Shown: one piece after another, positions 21,675 to 33,119 of the stretch
Position numbering within the stretch: the stretch's first letter is position 1
How the letters are laid out: each line of letters starts with the position of its first letter
Source: Nepenthes gracilis
Taxonomy: Eukaryota > Streptophyta > Magnoliopsida > Caryophyllales > Nepenthaceae
Direction of reading: 5' to 3'
DNA: 64,000 nucleotides
Assembly (NCBI GenBank): GCA_033239525.1
Contig: BSYO01000006.1
Coordinates: 14,213,319-14,277,318 of the forward strand
The notes under the pieces: generated by a model
What the model was told of the DNA's origin: nothing
The model's database searches: none
Seen by the model: the letters and a program-made list of their open reading frames with translations, nothing else
Translations under genes and position numbers: made by a program

Positions 21675-23892
21675 TGTGAGATCCCGATCACAATCCTGAA
21701 ACGTGATAATTATGGAATAATTATATGGATGAAAATCATGTTAAGACTTAAATATAGTAGGAAAATTTTGTACCGAAGCAAAATGAGGCGAAATGGGACA
21801 AGGGAGCGTTGGGTGCTCGACCACCACTCAAGCACCCCTCGAGTGCAAAAATACAAAAGTTGTGCTCAAGGTTTCACCCGAGGCAAGGCGGGAGCTATCC
21901 TGGCTACGAGCAGTGCGCTCAAGCGCCGCTCACATAGACCCACACATGACTTCTTCCTTTTGTGTTTTAAAAGGGATTCGGGGCTTGGAGCCTCATTTTT
22001 CACAGCAACACCGAAAGCAAAACAAGAGGAGAGGAAGGAGAGGGAAGAGAAAACGAAAGAAAAAATCTACCATTCAGCTTCGATCAGAGTAACGGTAACT
22101 GTAGATCATATTTAGACAAGTGTACTTCAGACATTATTTACTATTTTTACAGTATTTTAATATCTTAAAAATGGTATTTATTCTTTAAATCCATGGGGTT
22201 GTATGTTTACTGTAAATAATGTCTGTTTTTTCTGATTAATCAGACAGATTTTGTGTTTATTAGTACATATTGCTAAATATACCCTCAATTTTGTGAAAAT
22301 ACTTGTTTTTGGTGTTTGTTTATCATCCGAATATTTTTGCAAAACCCTAGGTACGAAAATGAAGGGATTTAATGGTTTTAATCTAAAATTTCTGATATGT
22401 AAAAGTTAATCTGTAATGAAATGCTATCCATGATGTGATTTATGACTGAAAAACTTGCACTGATTTATACTGATAAATTTCTAATGGTTTCTGAAGCAAA
22501 TCTGAAGGATTTTAAACTATTACGGTATATTCTGAAGCGAAACCGAAGGGTTATAAACTATTACTGTATATTCTGAAGCATACTGAAGGATTACAAACTG
22601 TTATTATATATTTTGAAACTAACTGAAGGGTTACTGTGAAACTCTCACTGACTTCTGAAGTTGAAAAGGTTTTCAGTTAAGAAATAAGAAGGAAAAATAT
22701 TTCTGATACTGTTAATTAGGATCCAAGACTGATATACAGTTAGGTTAGGTTTTTCGGTATACCTTAGAACGTTATAAGTGGTAACCGAGGATAATTCCGT
22801 CCATAGAGTTATAAGTGGTTCGCTCTTCATCAGGGCGTTAACCTAGAGGGTAGTTACTATTACTAGCTAGCATTACTGTATCGAATCCCGCTAGAAGGGA
22901 TGTCCCATAGGAAGGAATGACTGTTACTGGCCTTAGATTCTATGGAGTGAATACAATCTATCCTCGATTATTCGCCCCATCTGCTAGTAGAGTCTACTGG
23001 TTGGGTCTTTTATTTATAGAAAAGAAGATTTTCTATATTTGATAGATTTTGTATTGGTTTCTAATTTTTGTTTACCGATTTTCTAATTTTCAAAGCTAAT
23101 TATTATCGAATTATATTTTACTCGTGATTTATATATATGTTTCTGTTTCCTAACAGTTTTGTGATCTTCTGTATTTATATTCTGCTATTGTTTCTATAAG
23201 TTACTATTTTATAGCATTTATACTTTAACATGTAACTGTATCCATTTTATTGCATTCAGTTCAGCATGGAAGTTTTACTGCATGCTTGCATGTACCTTGT
23301 TAGGTTTCGACTCATTATTTTACTATTTTTTCCTCCAAATAATACTATGGAGCTTGTAGCAGATAAAAAGGAATAGTTAAAGCTTAACCTGAAGATATTC
23401 TAGAGACTCAAAGTATTTTGGAGAATCTTGGAAAGATACAGTCGAATATAATTGCCTAATTTTGTAGAAGGATCTTGTATATATGTATACCGTATATAAA
23501 ATGTATGTCATGCATGTGATGAAATAGGAAATTATGTTTCTGTTGGCTTATAGTTCTGCTTTCGCTTTATATTTTTTAGATTCTGTATTGGTCTTAGATG
23601 GTATCTCAATTCTGAACTGTTAGTATAGTGGAGAGAAAATGTGAAATGTAAGTCGTCAAGAATTATACGACATCTGTGATCCTGTCTTTGAAATAAAAAT
23701 TTCGGTTGATGGATATGATGATGTTATTCTGTATGTTGTAGGTTATAAACAAGAATTGTGTTTTCATTTAGCCCAACTTTAGGGAAGATTCTATCTGTTT
23801 TTTCCTAGAACTTTAGGTTGTGATTGGGCTTAGGTTTCTATTTTTTGTAATGATACAAAATTTTGAGGACAAAAAAAATCCGTTCCGTCACA
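21675..23892 (+). repeat. E3 5' LTR
   Basis: 2.22 kb. GAGCGC/CTCGAG-rich promoter-proximal block 21810-21940, TTTTAAAAGG box near 21965, donor position reading TAG|ACAAGT at 22115/22116, four roughly 47-base repeats 22490-22640, CGACTCAT plus T/C tract and CTCCAA|ATAATA (23338), where the 3' LTR has the intact CTCCAG. End TTCCGTCACA. Confidence 0.88.
22490..22640 (+). repeat. Tandem repeats of about 47 bases in E3 LTR
   Basis: Four units of the type TCTGAAGCAAAxCTGAAGG, a TTACAAACTRTTA segment and a TATATTC segment. The 3' LTR carries the same set at 28375-28530 and the LTR at the window end at 63715-63830. They lie inside the presumed LTR intron. Confidence 0.75.
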
Positions 23893-23965
23893 ATTGATAT
23901 CAGAGAATACGAGATGCCTTAGGAATGATTTGAATAGGTAGGGGTAGACATAGACTGAATAAGTT
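23893..23965 (+). other. E3 primer site and start of interior
   Basis: ATTGATATCAGAGAATACGA directly after the LTR is a two-mismatch initiator-Met type primer site (ATTGGTATCAGAG). The interior is then cut by the L1-tailed insert; its target duplication copy ATAGACTGAATAAGTT is 23950-23965. Confidence 0.7.
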
Positions 23966-24239
23966 TTTTTTTGGTATGTAAGTAAATTAAAATTAAAATA
24001 AGTAAAATTACAAGACAATATTCTAACTCCAAGTGTTTTGTCGACTTAGAGGTAGAACAACGAGCTAGGGCATTCTCGGAGCACCACCATGAACCAATTC
24101 ATGAAACCGAGTGAAAAGAAAACACAAAAAACAAAAAATAATATCTAGATGAGCAACATCTAAACCGGCCATATGCAACCCGGCCAAAAAACACACACAC
24201 AATAATACATCTTCACCAGATTTGTTTAAACAAACCTAG

Positions 24240-25330
24240 AGCAAACTAAAGGCCACCGCTCCAAACTCTGATTCAAAACAGCAGCAGGAAATTCAAGTGC
24301 CAGCAGCATAATCCAACATGGCATTTGCCATACTTCATAACACAACACCGTGGAGCCAGCCACTTTCCAGCCATCGAGCACCCACACACGTGCGACATCC
24401 ACCTAAAGCACCTCGAACATACGCACCACCCCAGCCATTGGATCCATGCCCCAGTACCGCGGCACTTAGCAGACGTCCCAGCCAAGCAATACAAAACTGA
24501 TCTCAGCAAAAAACCAGGTCAACTGTCTTGGAGTTCTATAAAACAGCAGCAACCGACAGTAGCATCATACCCCTGCATCACATGTTTCATGAAAACCGCA
24601 TGAGGCATCACCCTCTGTAATTTGCAAGCAGGGCATGGCCTAATGAAAAAAACTGCAGAGCATAGTTTGCAGCTCCATTTAGCATCAGGGGAACAAAGGA
24701 GTCAGCTGGGTGAAAACAACAATTCTCCAGCATTGGGTAGCAAACACTAATTTCAGCACAGCATCAACCACGCCAGACACGCCAACAACAACACAATTGA
24801 TATTTCCAATCCAGCAGCTACAACAGCAGCATCTGAGCTAGAAAACATCAATTAACGCATGGGGGGGGCTGTAGCATGTGCCGGCAATAGGCATATGCTA
24901 GATAACCCTTACTCATCAACAATAGCCAAAAACAGCATCAGGACTTGCAGCAGCATATGCCGGCAATAGGCATATGCTTTTCCACATTCTGGTAAACCAC
25001 GCCATCCCCCAGTAAGAGGAGCATCTGCACAAACAGCCACAAACAGCCGAAACAACAGGTGCTAGTTCAGCAGGTAAAACTAGTTCAGCCACAATCGGCA
25101 CAACAATTCAAATAGTGGAGCCAAAACCCAATAAAAACTACAGGGATAGCAACACCACTTCACCCAGAAAAATATAACAGAAGCAACAAAAATGCAGCGC
25201 CAACAATAAGCCAGCAGCAACCGCATTCAACATCAAAACAACTGCACCGAAACTTCAGCAGCAGCTCCAAACAGACCCCATAGTAAAGAGAATACACTCA
25301 GGCTAAAGGTAAAAACGGTAACCAGCAACC
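24240..25330 (-). other. CAGCAGC-rich low-complexity 3' region of the L1-tailed insert
   Basis: Dense CAGCA/AACAGC words on the + strand (TGCTG on the element strand) without a long reading frame. It contains two copies (24874-24898, 24953-24977) of a 25-base block; the second is a perfect hairpin GCATATGCC-GGCAATA-GGCATATGC. Apparent ORFs here come from the biased composition. Confidence 0.6.
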
Positions 25331-25347
25331 AATTTTTAGGTCCCATA

Positions 25348-25760
25348 CTAGCCAAATCCCAAACCTGGAGCCAACAGACTCTCATGTTTGAGGAGTCCGT
25401 ATTTTCTTGGACGCAGATTTTTGCCGTCTCCGGGACTTGGCATGCTGTCAGGTACCTTCGTGCTCGGACGAAACTTGAAATCTATCCACTTCATTAACTC
25501 TTTGATCAGACCTCGGTGGAGAGATCTTAGAGGCATCACCATGGAGACTGGCTATTAATTCAGCCAAATTGCTATATTGAAATGCCAGAAAAACCATTTT
25601 CGCTTTCAACAGAGTAGTCAAGAACCCAAATACTACATTCTCCTCGTCGGGAGACAAGGAAACAAAGTGGGTTTGAGAAGCTTCGCCAACCAATAAAAAT
25701 CTGAGGGATTCCAAATAAGCACCTAAGGAAAAAACCTGATCCTCTCAGCTAAAGAATAAG
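25348..25760 (-). pseudogene. Unidentified coding fragment, related to 36867-37490
   Basis: The minus strand reads LSPDEENVVFGFLTTLLKAK, then a segment with SLHGDASKI, and in another phase KSRRRQKSASKK. The fragment at 37200-37480 gives FSPEEEKVVFGFLASLLK, GLHSKAFKI and KSRRRRKATSKK in the same order, so the two are homologous. Upstream of the first motif both also share non-coding-looking sequence (CTTATTTG...AG) that behaves like an intron 3' end. The product is not recognised; it could be the C-terminus of a host protein or of an unfamiliar LINE ORF1. A frameshift separates the last motif. Confidence 0.55.
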
Positions 25761-25776
25761 ATAGACTGAATAAGTT

Positions 25777-27553
25777 AGATTAGGAAATCCGAAGTGTTCT
25801 AACTTGTATAAGTTAGAATTGACCTGAATTAGGACTTAGTGATTAGGTTAATCGATATTGAGTGCAGGCTAAGCCTAGACCAATCGATTTATATTTAAGG
25901 GTTCAAATCGAATTATTCTATGTTAAGGCAAAATAAAGTGGTTAGAATTAGATGGAATGTTTAGGTTTTGGCCTCAAGGATTTAATTTGAAATGTATCAA
26001 TTCTAACCCTCCCTTTGAGTTGGTTACTTGAAATTAGGGATCTCTTAATGTTTGTAGGTATAGAAAATAGTACGACCTTTAGACGAGGGCCTTCCTTGGG
26101 ATGTTGGTCGACTGCAAGGATGAGGAGAAGAAATTGCCTAGTAGCACCTCAAGGTTTCTAATCTAATCAGTACCGAGACAGTGATAAATGTGATAGCACC
26201 TAAATAAAGTCTAAGTAGTTGATTTAGTTTGAGATAAATTCAATTGGCCTTGGGGTGAGATTTTCAAGATTGGTACGTCAATAAGGGGGATGCTTAAGTT
26301 TGATGATTAGATGTGATATGGATAGGATAGAATTGGTGGCTTGAAAATAAAATGTAAATCCTCTAGATTCCAAAGGTGTTAGCGATATTGACAATAATCA
26401 TATGCTTGAAAGAAGATAAGCTAACATTGCCTTAAATAAGATAAACGATGAGGTTAACCTTGGGTATGGATTTCGAGAATAAAAAGATATTGTAGGGAAT
26501 GTTGTGGTTTTTATACGGACAAAGATTTTGTTGAGAGGAAGGTTTTTAGAGAATGCTTTACTTACGATAATTGATCGATGATTAAGGATTTCCTATGTTC
26601 TCTTGGGTCAGATAGAAAGGGACTCTGGTACCTAAAATTGAGGTTTCGCGATGATGGTATAAATACTAAGGTAAAGTCTGTCGTGGTGGAAAGTGACAAC
26701 CCTGAATATTGATATTTCAATATATGCATTATTTGGGGCTTTTAATGCACATATTCTCTATGTTTCCTAGGTCTATTTATAATTGGAGAAACTTTGATAC
26801 AGTATTTAGAGACGTTCCTTAACGACGAAGATCTAATTGATTTTCTACTAAGTAGTCTTTAGAAGCTGTGTTGAGGCCAATTAAGAATGACAAGGGAATG
26901 AGTATATATGTGCTCCAAATTCAAGAATAAAATCTGATGACGTCAATCCCTAAGGGGCAACCCTTACTAATTTCGATCTAATTTGTCATCACTAAAGATG
27001 ACAACGAAGATCTGATTTTGATGTTCGGTTTGTGAATGAATTAACCTTTATGAGATATTAAGATGATCTAGTTGCCAAATTGCCCCAACTGAATCGATAA
27101 TTGAAAGGAATAATCTGAATTGTAATTAGGGTCATGTATCAGATAAGTTGCAAAAGAGGTAATGGGGCGAATATGCTGGTGTTTACAATTTGGGCTGTTA
27201 GGTTGAAATCGTGATAGTAAATGGTAATCAGATAATTAGTCCCTTTATATTAAGTTCTAAATTTTGAAATTCGGGGAGAATGCTCCAAATTTGAGGCATT
27301 TTACTTGTGTAAGGTTCGGAACTAAGTTAGAAAAGTAGCTAATGAAATAAATTTGTCTTCAGACTTAGTTGATTTCTAGGTCCTAATAGGATACGCCAAA
27401 TAATGAGGATCAAGGGAATTATGATGTTTATGATTTTTCTAGGATAACCATCTTGATTTAGAAATGAATTAGAGATATTAAGAAGGTTTTTTAGTTTTGA
27501 AAATTTATGGATCGTTGAATTTTGAGGACAAAAATTCTGTAAGCGGAGGAGCG
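25777..27553 (+). other. Decayed interior of E3
   Basis: AT-rich, no frame above about 80 codons and no recognisable gag or pol motif. Its right end has the polypurine-type signals (GAGGACAAAAATTC at 27521-27534, AAGCGGAGGAG at 27541-27551). Presumably old or non-autonomous interior. Confidence 0.5.
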
Positions 27554-29781
27554 TGTGAGATCCCGATCCCAAAATATCATAATTATGAAATAATTATATA
27601 GATGGAAATCATGTTAAGGATAAAATATAGTAGGAAAATTTGGTATCGAAGCAAAATGAGGCAAAATGGGCCAAGGGAGTGCTGGGCGCTTGACCACCAC
27701 TCGAGTACCCCTTGAGCGCAAAAATGCAAAAAGTTGTGCTTGAGGGTATGCCCAAGGCAAGGTAGGAGTGGCCCCGGCTATGAGCAGTGCACTCGAGCAC
27801 TGCTTGAGCGCCAGTCACATGGACCCGCATGTGACTTCTTTGTTTCGTGTTTTAAATGGGATTTGGGGCTTGGGGCCTCATTTTTCACAGCAACACCGAG
27901 AGCAGAACGAAAGAAGAGGAGAGGAAGGAGAGGGAAGAGAAAAGGAAGGGAAAAATTTGCCGTTCAACTTTGATCAAAGTAACGGTAACTGTAGATTATG
28001 CTCAGCCAAGTGTACTTCGGACGTTATTTACTATTTTTACAGTATTTTAATATCTCAAAAATGGTATTTATACTTTAAATCTATGGTTCTACATGTTTAC
28101 TATAAATAATGCCTATTTCACTGGATTAATCGGATAAATTTTGTGTTTACTAGTATATACTGCTAAATATACACCTGATTTTGCAAAAATACATGTGTTT
28201 GGTATTCATTTATCGTCCAAAAGTTTTGGCAAAACCCTAAGTACGAAAATAAAGAGATTTAATGGTTTTAATCCAAAATTTATGATATGTAAAAATTAAT
28301 CTGTAACCAGATACTATCCATGGTGTGATTTATGACTGAAAAATTTGCACCGATTTATATTGTTAAATTTCTGACGGTTTCTAAAGCAAATTTGAAGGGT
28401 TTTAAACTATTACTATATATTTTGAAGCAAAACTGAAGGGTTATAGACTATTACTGTATATTCTGAAGTATACGAAGGATTACAAACTGTTACTATATAT
28501 TCTAAAACTAACTGAAGAGTTACTATAAAATTTTGACTGCATTTTAAAGTTGAAAAGGTTATTAGTTAAGAAAAAAAAGAAAAAATGTTTCTGATACAAT
28601 TATGACCCATGATTGATATACTGTCAGGTTAGATTGTCTGACATGTCCTAGAACATTATGGTGGTTATCGAGGATAACTCTATCCATGGAGTTATTTGTG
28701 GTCTGTCCTTCCTCAGAGCGTTAATTTAGAAGATAGTTACTGTTACTGGCTAGCATTACTGTACCGAATCCCACGAAAAGGGACGTCCCACGGGAAGGGA
28801 GAACTGTTACTGGCCTTGGATTGTGTGGAGCGAATACAATCTATCCTTAATTATTCACCCCCTCTACTAGTAGGGTCTACTGGTTGGGTCTTTAATGATA
28901 GAAAAGGAAATTTTCTATATTTTATAGATTTTGTATCAGTTTCTGATTTCTAATTTATATTTACCGATTTTTGATTTCCGAAGTTGATTATTATCGAATT
29001 ATGTTTTACTTGTGATTTATATATATATTTCTATTCCCTGGCAGTTTTGAAATCTTTTGCATTTATGTTCTACTATAGTTTCTGTGAATCACTATTTTAT
29101 AGCATTTATGCTTCAACATGCAACTGTATCCATTTTACTGCATTCTATTTCGCATAAAAGTTTTAATGCATGCTTACATGTACCTTACTGGATTTCAGCT
29201 CACTATTTTACTGTTTTTCCCTCCAGATAATACTGTGGAGCTAGTACCAAACGAGAATGAATTGTTAAAGCTTAACCTAAAGACATTATAGAGACTCGAA
29301 GTATTTTGGAGAATCTTGGAAAGATACAGTTGAATTTAATTACCTAATTTTGTTGAACGATCTCGTATATATGGATATCATATATAAAATGTATGTCATG
29401 CATGTAATGAAACAGAAAATTATGTTTCCATAGGTTTATAGTTCTGCTTCTACTATATGTTTTCTAGATTCTACATATGTCCTAGAATGCATCTCAATTT
29501 TGAACTGTTAGTATAGTGAATAGGAAATGTGAAATGCAAGCTGTAGAGAATTATATGGCATCTGTGATCCTATGTCTGAAATAAAAATATCTGTTTATGG
29601 ATATGATGATGTTATTCTGTATGTTGCTTCATATAAATAGGAATTGTATTTCTATTTAATCTAGTTTTAAGGGAGACTCTATCGTTTTTTTTCTGTAACT
29701 TTAGGTTGTGATTGGGCTTAGGTTTTTATTTTCTATAATGACGAAAAATTCTGATGACAAAAAAAAATCTGTTCTGTCACA
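27554..29781 (+). repeat. E3 3' LTR
   Basis: 2.23 kb, colinear with 21675-23892. Donor position reads CAG|CCAAGT (28005/28006), acceptor CCTCCAG|ATAATA ending 29226 with branch-like CAGCTCACT. CTCGAGCAC-rich block 27690-27830 lies just before a TTTTAAATGGG box. End TTCTGTCACA. Confidence 0.88.
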
Positions 29782-29909
29782 TAAAGAAGAGAGGAATGGC
29801 GGCGATGTGCAGCAAGAGCAGCACGGTGTGGGTGGTCATCAATGGCTGGAAGTTGGTCGGTGGTGGTGCTCTATGAGGAGAGGTCGCCGAGGGGGCCCAT
29901 GGCAGTTGT
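29782..29909 (+). repeat. Resumed piece of the E1-related LTR
   Basis: AAGAAGAGAGGAATGGCGGC and the following GATGTGCAGCAAGAGCAGC correspond to the GAGAGAGAAAGTCAT and GGCTTGCATGTGCTG segment of the E1 LTR that should follow the point where 12173/21674 stop. The match is loose, so continuity is probable but not proven. Confidence 0.45.
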
Positions 29910-30689
29910 TGTAGTATCCCAATTTTCAAAAATCGTAATTAAGGTCATTTAATCAAAATTTAGTGATAAAATATTGACCGAAAATATTGAGATGTTGACT
30001 GAAATTGGCTTTGTTGACTAGCTGATTAGGTTTTACCTGGTTTGCAGAATTTGCCTTGGATGGCAAAGTGACCGGTATTCTATTGAGAGAAAATACCGGT
30101 ATGCCCAATTTGCCGATATGTGCAAACTATCGGTATGGCAAATTGTCGGTATACTTGTGAGGAGAAGTGACCGGTATGCTTGTGAGAGAGAAGACCAATA
30201 TGCCCAATTTGCTGGTATGAACAAATTGCCGGCATGACAATCCTCCCAGGATGCTTGTGAAGAAATGGCCTAGTAATCATGTGGGAGAAATGGCCGGTTT
30301 GGAGGAATGGTGAGTTGACCGGAATAAGGGAGCATTGACCAACCAGATGACAAGTTTTCCGAAGACCATAAAATCCAAGTGATGATTTCCGGAGATCGTG
30401 ATAAATCTTCCGGAGACCAAGATGATTCCGGAGACAATGGACGCTAAAGAAGATGATCCGGAGACCATGTGGATAAATTTTCGGAGACCAAGAATCTCCA
30501 AAGGCCATGATTCTTCGTGATGATTTCTGGAGACGATTGAGAAGGTTTCTAGAGATGATTTTTGGAGATGATTGAGAAGGTTTCTAGAGATGATTTTCGG
30601 AGACGATTGAGAAGGTTTCTGGAGATGATTTTCAGATACGATTGAGAAGGTTTTCGGAGACGATTGAGATGGTTTTCAAAGATGATCTT
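29910..30689 (+). repeat. Left part of an E2-like LTR (X1)
   Basis: Begins TGTAGTATCCCAATTTTCAAA, close in pattern to the E2 LTR start (TGTAACAGCCCAGATTTTAAA), and has ATTGACCGAAAATATTGAG blocks as in E2. It then becomes repetitive: ACCGGTATxC and TTTGCCGGTATG words (30060-30240) and a tandem GGAGATGATTTTCGGAGACG array (30510-30690). It is cut at 30689 by the next LTR. Its right end is probably near 45830. Confidence 0.5.
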
Positions 30690-30690
30690 T
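30510..30690 (+). repeat. GATTGAGAAGGTTTCTGGAGATGA tandem repeats
   Basis: Five imperfect units of about 36 bases combining GAGACGATTGAGAAGGTTT with CTGGAGATGATTTTCGG. They lie in the left part of LTR X1 and have no counterpart elsewhere in the window. Confidence 0.75.
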
Positions 30691-32325
30691 GTGATGGACT
30701 GGGTTATTTTTTCTCAAATAACCTTCATCAACAAAACATATAAATAAAGCCCATAATTAATAATATGGATTTCTGTAGAAAATTGGATAGAGTTCCGTTT
30801 GTAAGTCGGACATTTATCAAAATACAAACACCTGAATAAAACCCTTTACAATAATCCACAACAATTTCACAACACCAAACAACTCAATTCCACAGGACCT
30901 CCAATGCCACGACACCACAGATGGCACCAACAATATGACTTAGGTATAACGTCGGCTAGAAAGGATGCGAGCTAAAGAAAAACCCATCATCACCACAATA
31001 AGAAAAACATGCGGAAGCATAATAGCCATATATAAAGCCGAAAATGACCATGCAATCATCCACAACAAAATCATCATCACAGAAGATGCAAAATATAAAT
31101 TCTCTAAGTACTAAAAATTAATTACAAGTTCTTATTTCATGCATAATAAATAACTACATCCTCAAGCTCCACACTTGAAATCAACTACCTATCAAGCTCC
31201 TACTGCTTGCTTAGTCTCGTTGAGTATCAAAGCATTCTCATCTGAAAAGAGAGATAGTAAGGGTGAGCGTACAGCTCAACCAATGTAGTCATACATCACT
31301 ACAATAGGTAGATAAACAATGAAAATGATAAATAGATGGGGGAAGACATACACTTTCAACGAAATAGATACATGAGAGGAAAGGAGACATCTAAGACACC
31401 TGGGTCACATGTTTACATTAATTACATTTTATACATTATTATTATTTTTATTAATCTTTGTGGAACAGGGTCAGTAGGTCATACTAGTCAACGATGTAGA
31501 GAATGAGGAAAGGAATGTGTTTGCTACACATTCTAAAGCTCACGGCTACATTTTAGGCCTGCAGCACTTGACCAATGGCTAAATTTTAGGCCTACAACAC
31601 TCGACCATCGGTTACATTTTAGGCTTGTAGCACTCAGCCATAACAATTTGCTCCATATCCTCCGGGGACCAGGGCAATCCTTGTTCTTCCACAGTAGTGT
31701 CCTAAGGCCATAACAATTCGGCACATATCACCCAGGGATCAAGGCAATCCTCATTCTTTCACAGTGGAGTCCTAAGGTGTACCATGAACATCACACACCC
31801 CCATGAGTGGCCAGAGTATTCCATGGGTTCCCACCGTGATGTACGTGGCAAACCAAAGGGCACTACCCAATGAACATAAGTCCATGGTCCTAGTTTCGAG
31901 ATTTAGTCTTTCCTTGAGGAAGGATCCACCATATTCCACTTTATTCACATTATCTCCAACCGGGAGATCAATTTTATCAAGCATACATTGTGGATTTTTC
32001 CTCCAATTGCTTGCTCAGTTCTTATCTTTCATTACCTTTTAACGATTCAATTTAATTCCACGAGAGAGTTTGAAATTTATTACCTCTGATGGGCAAATAT
32101 AACCTTAGGATCCTTGGAAAGACATTTCCTTGCCTCCGGTACACAAATACATATTTTTGAGGTTTACAATTTAACATGAACAATTAGACATAAATTTCAT
32201 AAGCATTAAATGGAGGTAAAGTATGCAAATTTATACATTCATCCTGGGTGAACACTATCATGGGACACTTAGAGCTCCCGGATGCCACGAACGGGTCGGT
32301 AACTTATGAAATCGACGTCCGTCCA
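30690..32325 (-). repeat. E4-related LTR fragment, cut by E5
   Basis: Colinear with the left 1.5 kb of the E4 LTRs (47009-49293, 53987-56296): TGTGATGGACTGGGTTATTT terminal hairpin, AATTxTACAGAAAATTGG block, reversed acceptor CATCTGAAAAGAGAGATAG (CAG|ATG ending 31242), CCATGGTCCTAGTTTC block, CACGAACGGGTCGGT block. Unlike E4 it carries the tag array (31540-31650). It ends at GTCCA (32321-32325) where E5 begins; the missing part was not located. Confidence 0.75.
31535..31650 (-). repeat. Tag units ctacattttaggcc in the E4-related LTR
   Basis: Three units of GGCTACATTTTAGGCCTRCARCACT, i.e. the reverse of the taaaatgtagcc tag seen in E1 LTRs. It lies on the intron side of the reversed acceptor at 31242. 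Confidence 0.75.
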
Positions 32326-32734
32326 TGTGAGATCCCAAAATCAAATGGCTCAAAGTGTTGACTGAAATACAAAATATAGATCGGCTCTTAAGCTTGAAAT
32401 CTAAATCGGCCACCTTAAGCCTCAACCAAATTCTGCCTTTCCTTAGTACAAAATAAGTCTGGCTCCACCCTTGTTAAATCAAGACCAGCCATGCGAAATG
32501 ACTGACCAGTTTTGGAAGTAAGAGTCGACCGGCAACATTGGCAATAAATAGTTTTATGAGGAGCAGTTGGCCGGAATAGATTAATACAACTAAAGACAAA
32601 AGTAAACTTTAGGATTTAGTTTGAATTCAACTAGGCGGCAACCAAATGAGAAAGGTAAACTAATCTGGTTACTCCCAACTACTGTCTGCAAACAAATACA
32701 GGAGTAAGTGACTTACTCCACCAAACCCCTCCTC

Positions 32735-32742
32735 TATATAAA
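32735..32742 (+). promoter_or_regulatory. TATA box of E5 LTR
   Basis: TATATAAA preceded by CCCCTCC, 100 bases before the presumed donor. The solo LTR has TATAAATA with the same CCCCTCC context in antisense at 5973-5980. Confidence 0.65.
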
Positions 32743-33119
32743 CTCTACACTTGTTGGTGCACAGGTAAACAGAAGGAAGAGAGTGACGGGGAAAAAAGCT
32801 TCAAGACGGTAAAAATCTAGGAATCAACTCTCAGGCAAGTGTACCACGAACGCTGATTTTTAAGTCATGTTTTAAGAATATTACAAGTATACGAAAGAAT
32901 CAGTTCTGGATATCTGATTTTAAGATCATGATTTAATGCAACTATATGCATGTTTAATTGCAAGTATATCTGATTTTGGATAAGTATATGTTATATGTAC
33001 GATGTTTGTCCTGATCATTGAGTAAAAAAGAATTTCTGTTAACCGCATGCTTAAAAGAAGTTTAGTTTTCCATTAATGAAAATTAAGTTTGGTTTTTCCT
33101 TGATAAAGAATCAGTTCGG

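Larger units (their letters stand above)
23966..25760 (-). mobile_element. Antisense L1-tailed insertion (chimeric/non-autonomous LINE)
   Basis: Starts on the + strand with a T-run and, reversed, has the 3' tail TTGGCAAAACACTTGGAGTT-like block (here with GTCGACAAAACACTTGGAG) seen in the complete L1 at 44530 and in the fragments at 60530 and 58200. A perfect 16-bp target duplication ATAGACTGAATAAGTT flanks it (23950-23965, 25761-25776). It lacks endonuclease or RT. Its 5' part is a coding fragment related to 36867-37490, and the middle is a CAGC/TGCTG-rich stretch of about 1 kb. So it is an L1-mobilised chimera rather than a simple 5'-truncated L1. Confidence 0.8.
21675..29781 (+). mobile_element. 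Element E3: LTR retrotransposon with decayed interior and nested L1-tailed insert
   Basis: LTRs 21675-23892 and 27554-29781 both start TGTGAGATCCCGATC and end TTCTGTCACA/TTCCGTCACA. ATTGATATCAGAG follows the 5' LTR and TTTTGAGGACAAAAATTCTG plus AAGCGGAGGAG precede the 3' LTR. After removing the L1 insert (23966-25760) the interior is only about 1.85 kb. Flanking 5-mers are CAGAG and TAAAG, a poor duplication. The insertion lies 9 bases after the E2 right end, inside the same older LTR. Confidence 0.85.

Noticed and set aside
24273..24603. Open frames on both strands in the CAGC-rich region
   Set aside because: Compositional artefact; stop codons are rare because of CAG/GCA triplets, no homology between strands or motifs.
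30033..30508. Open frames on the minus strand over the GCCGGTAT repeats
   Set aside because: Their apparent protein repeats follow the DNA tandem units of LTR X1 and have no domain.
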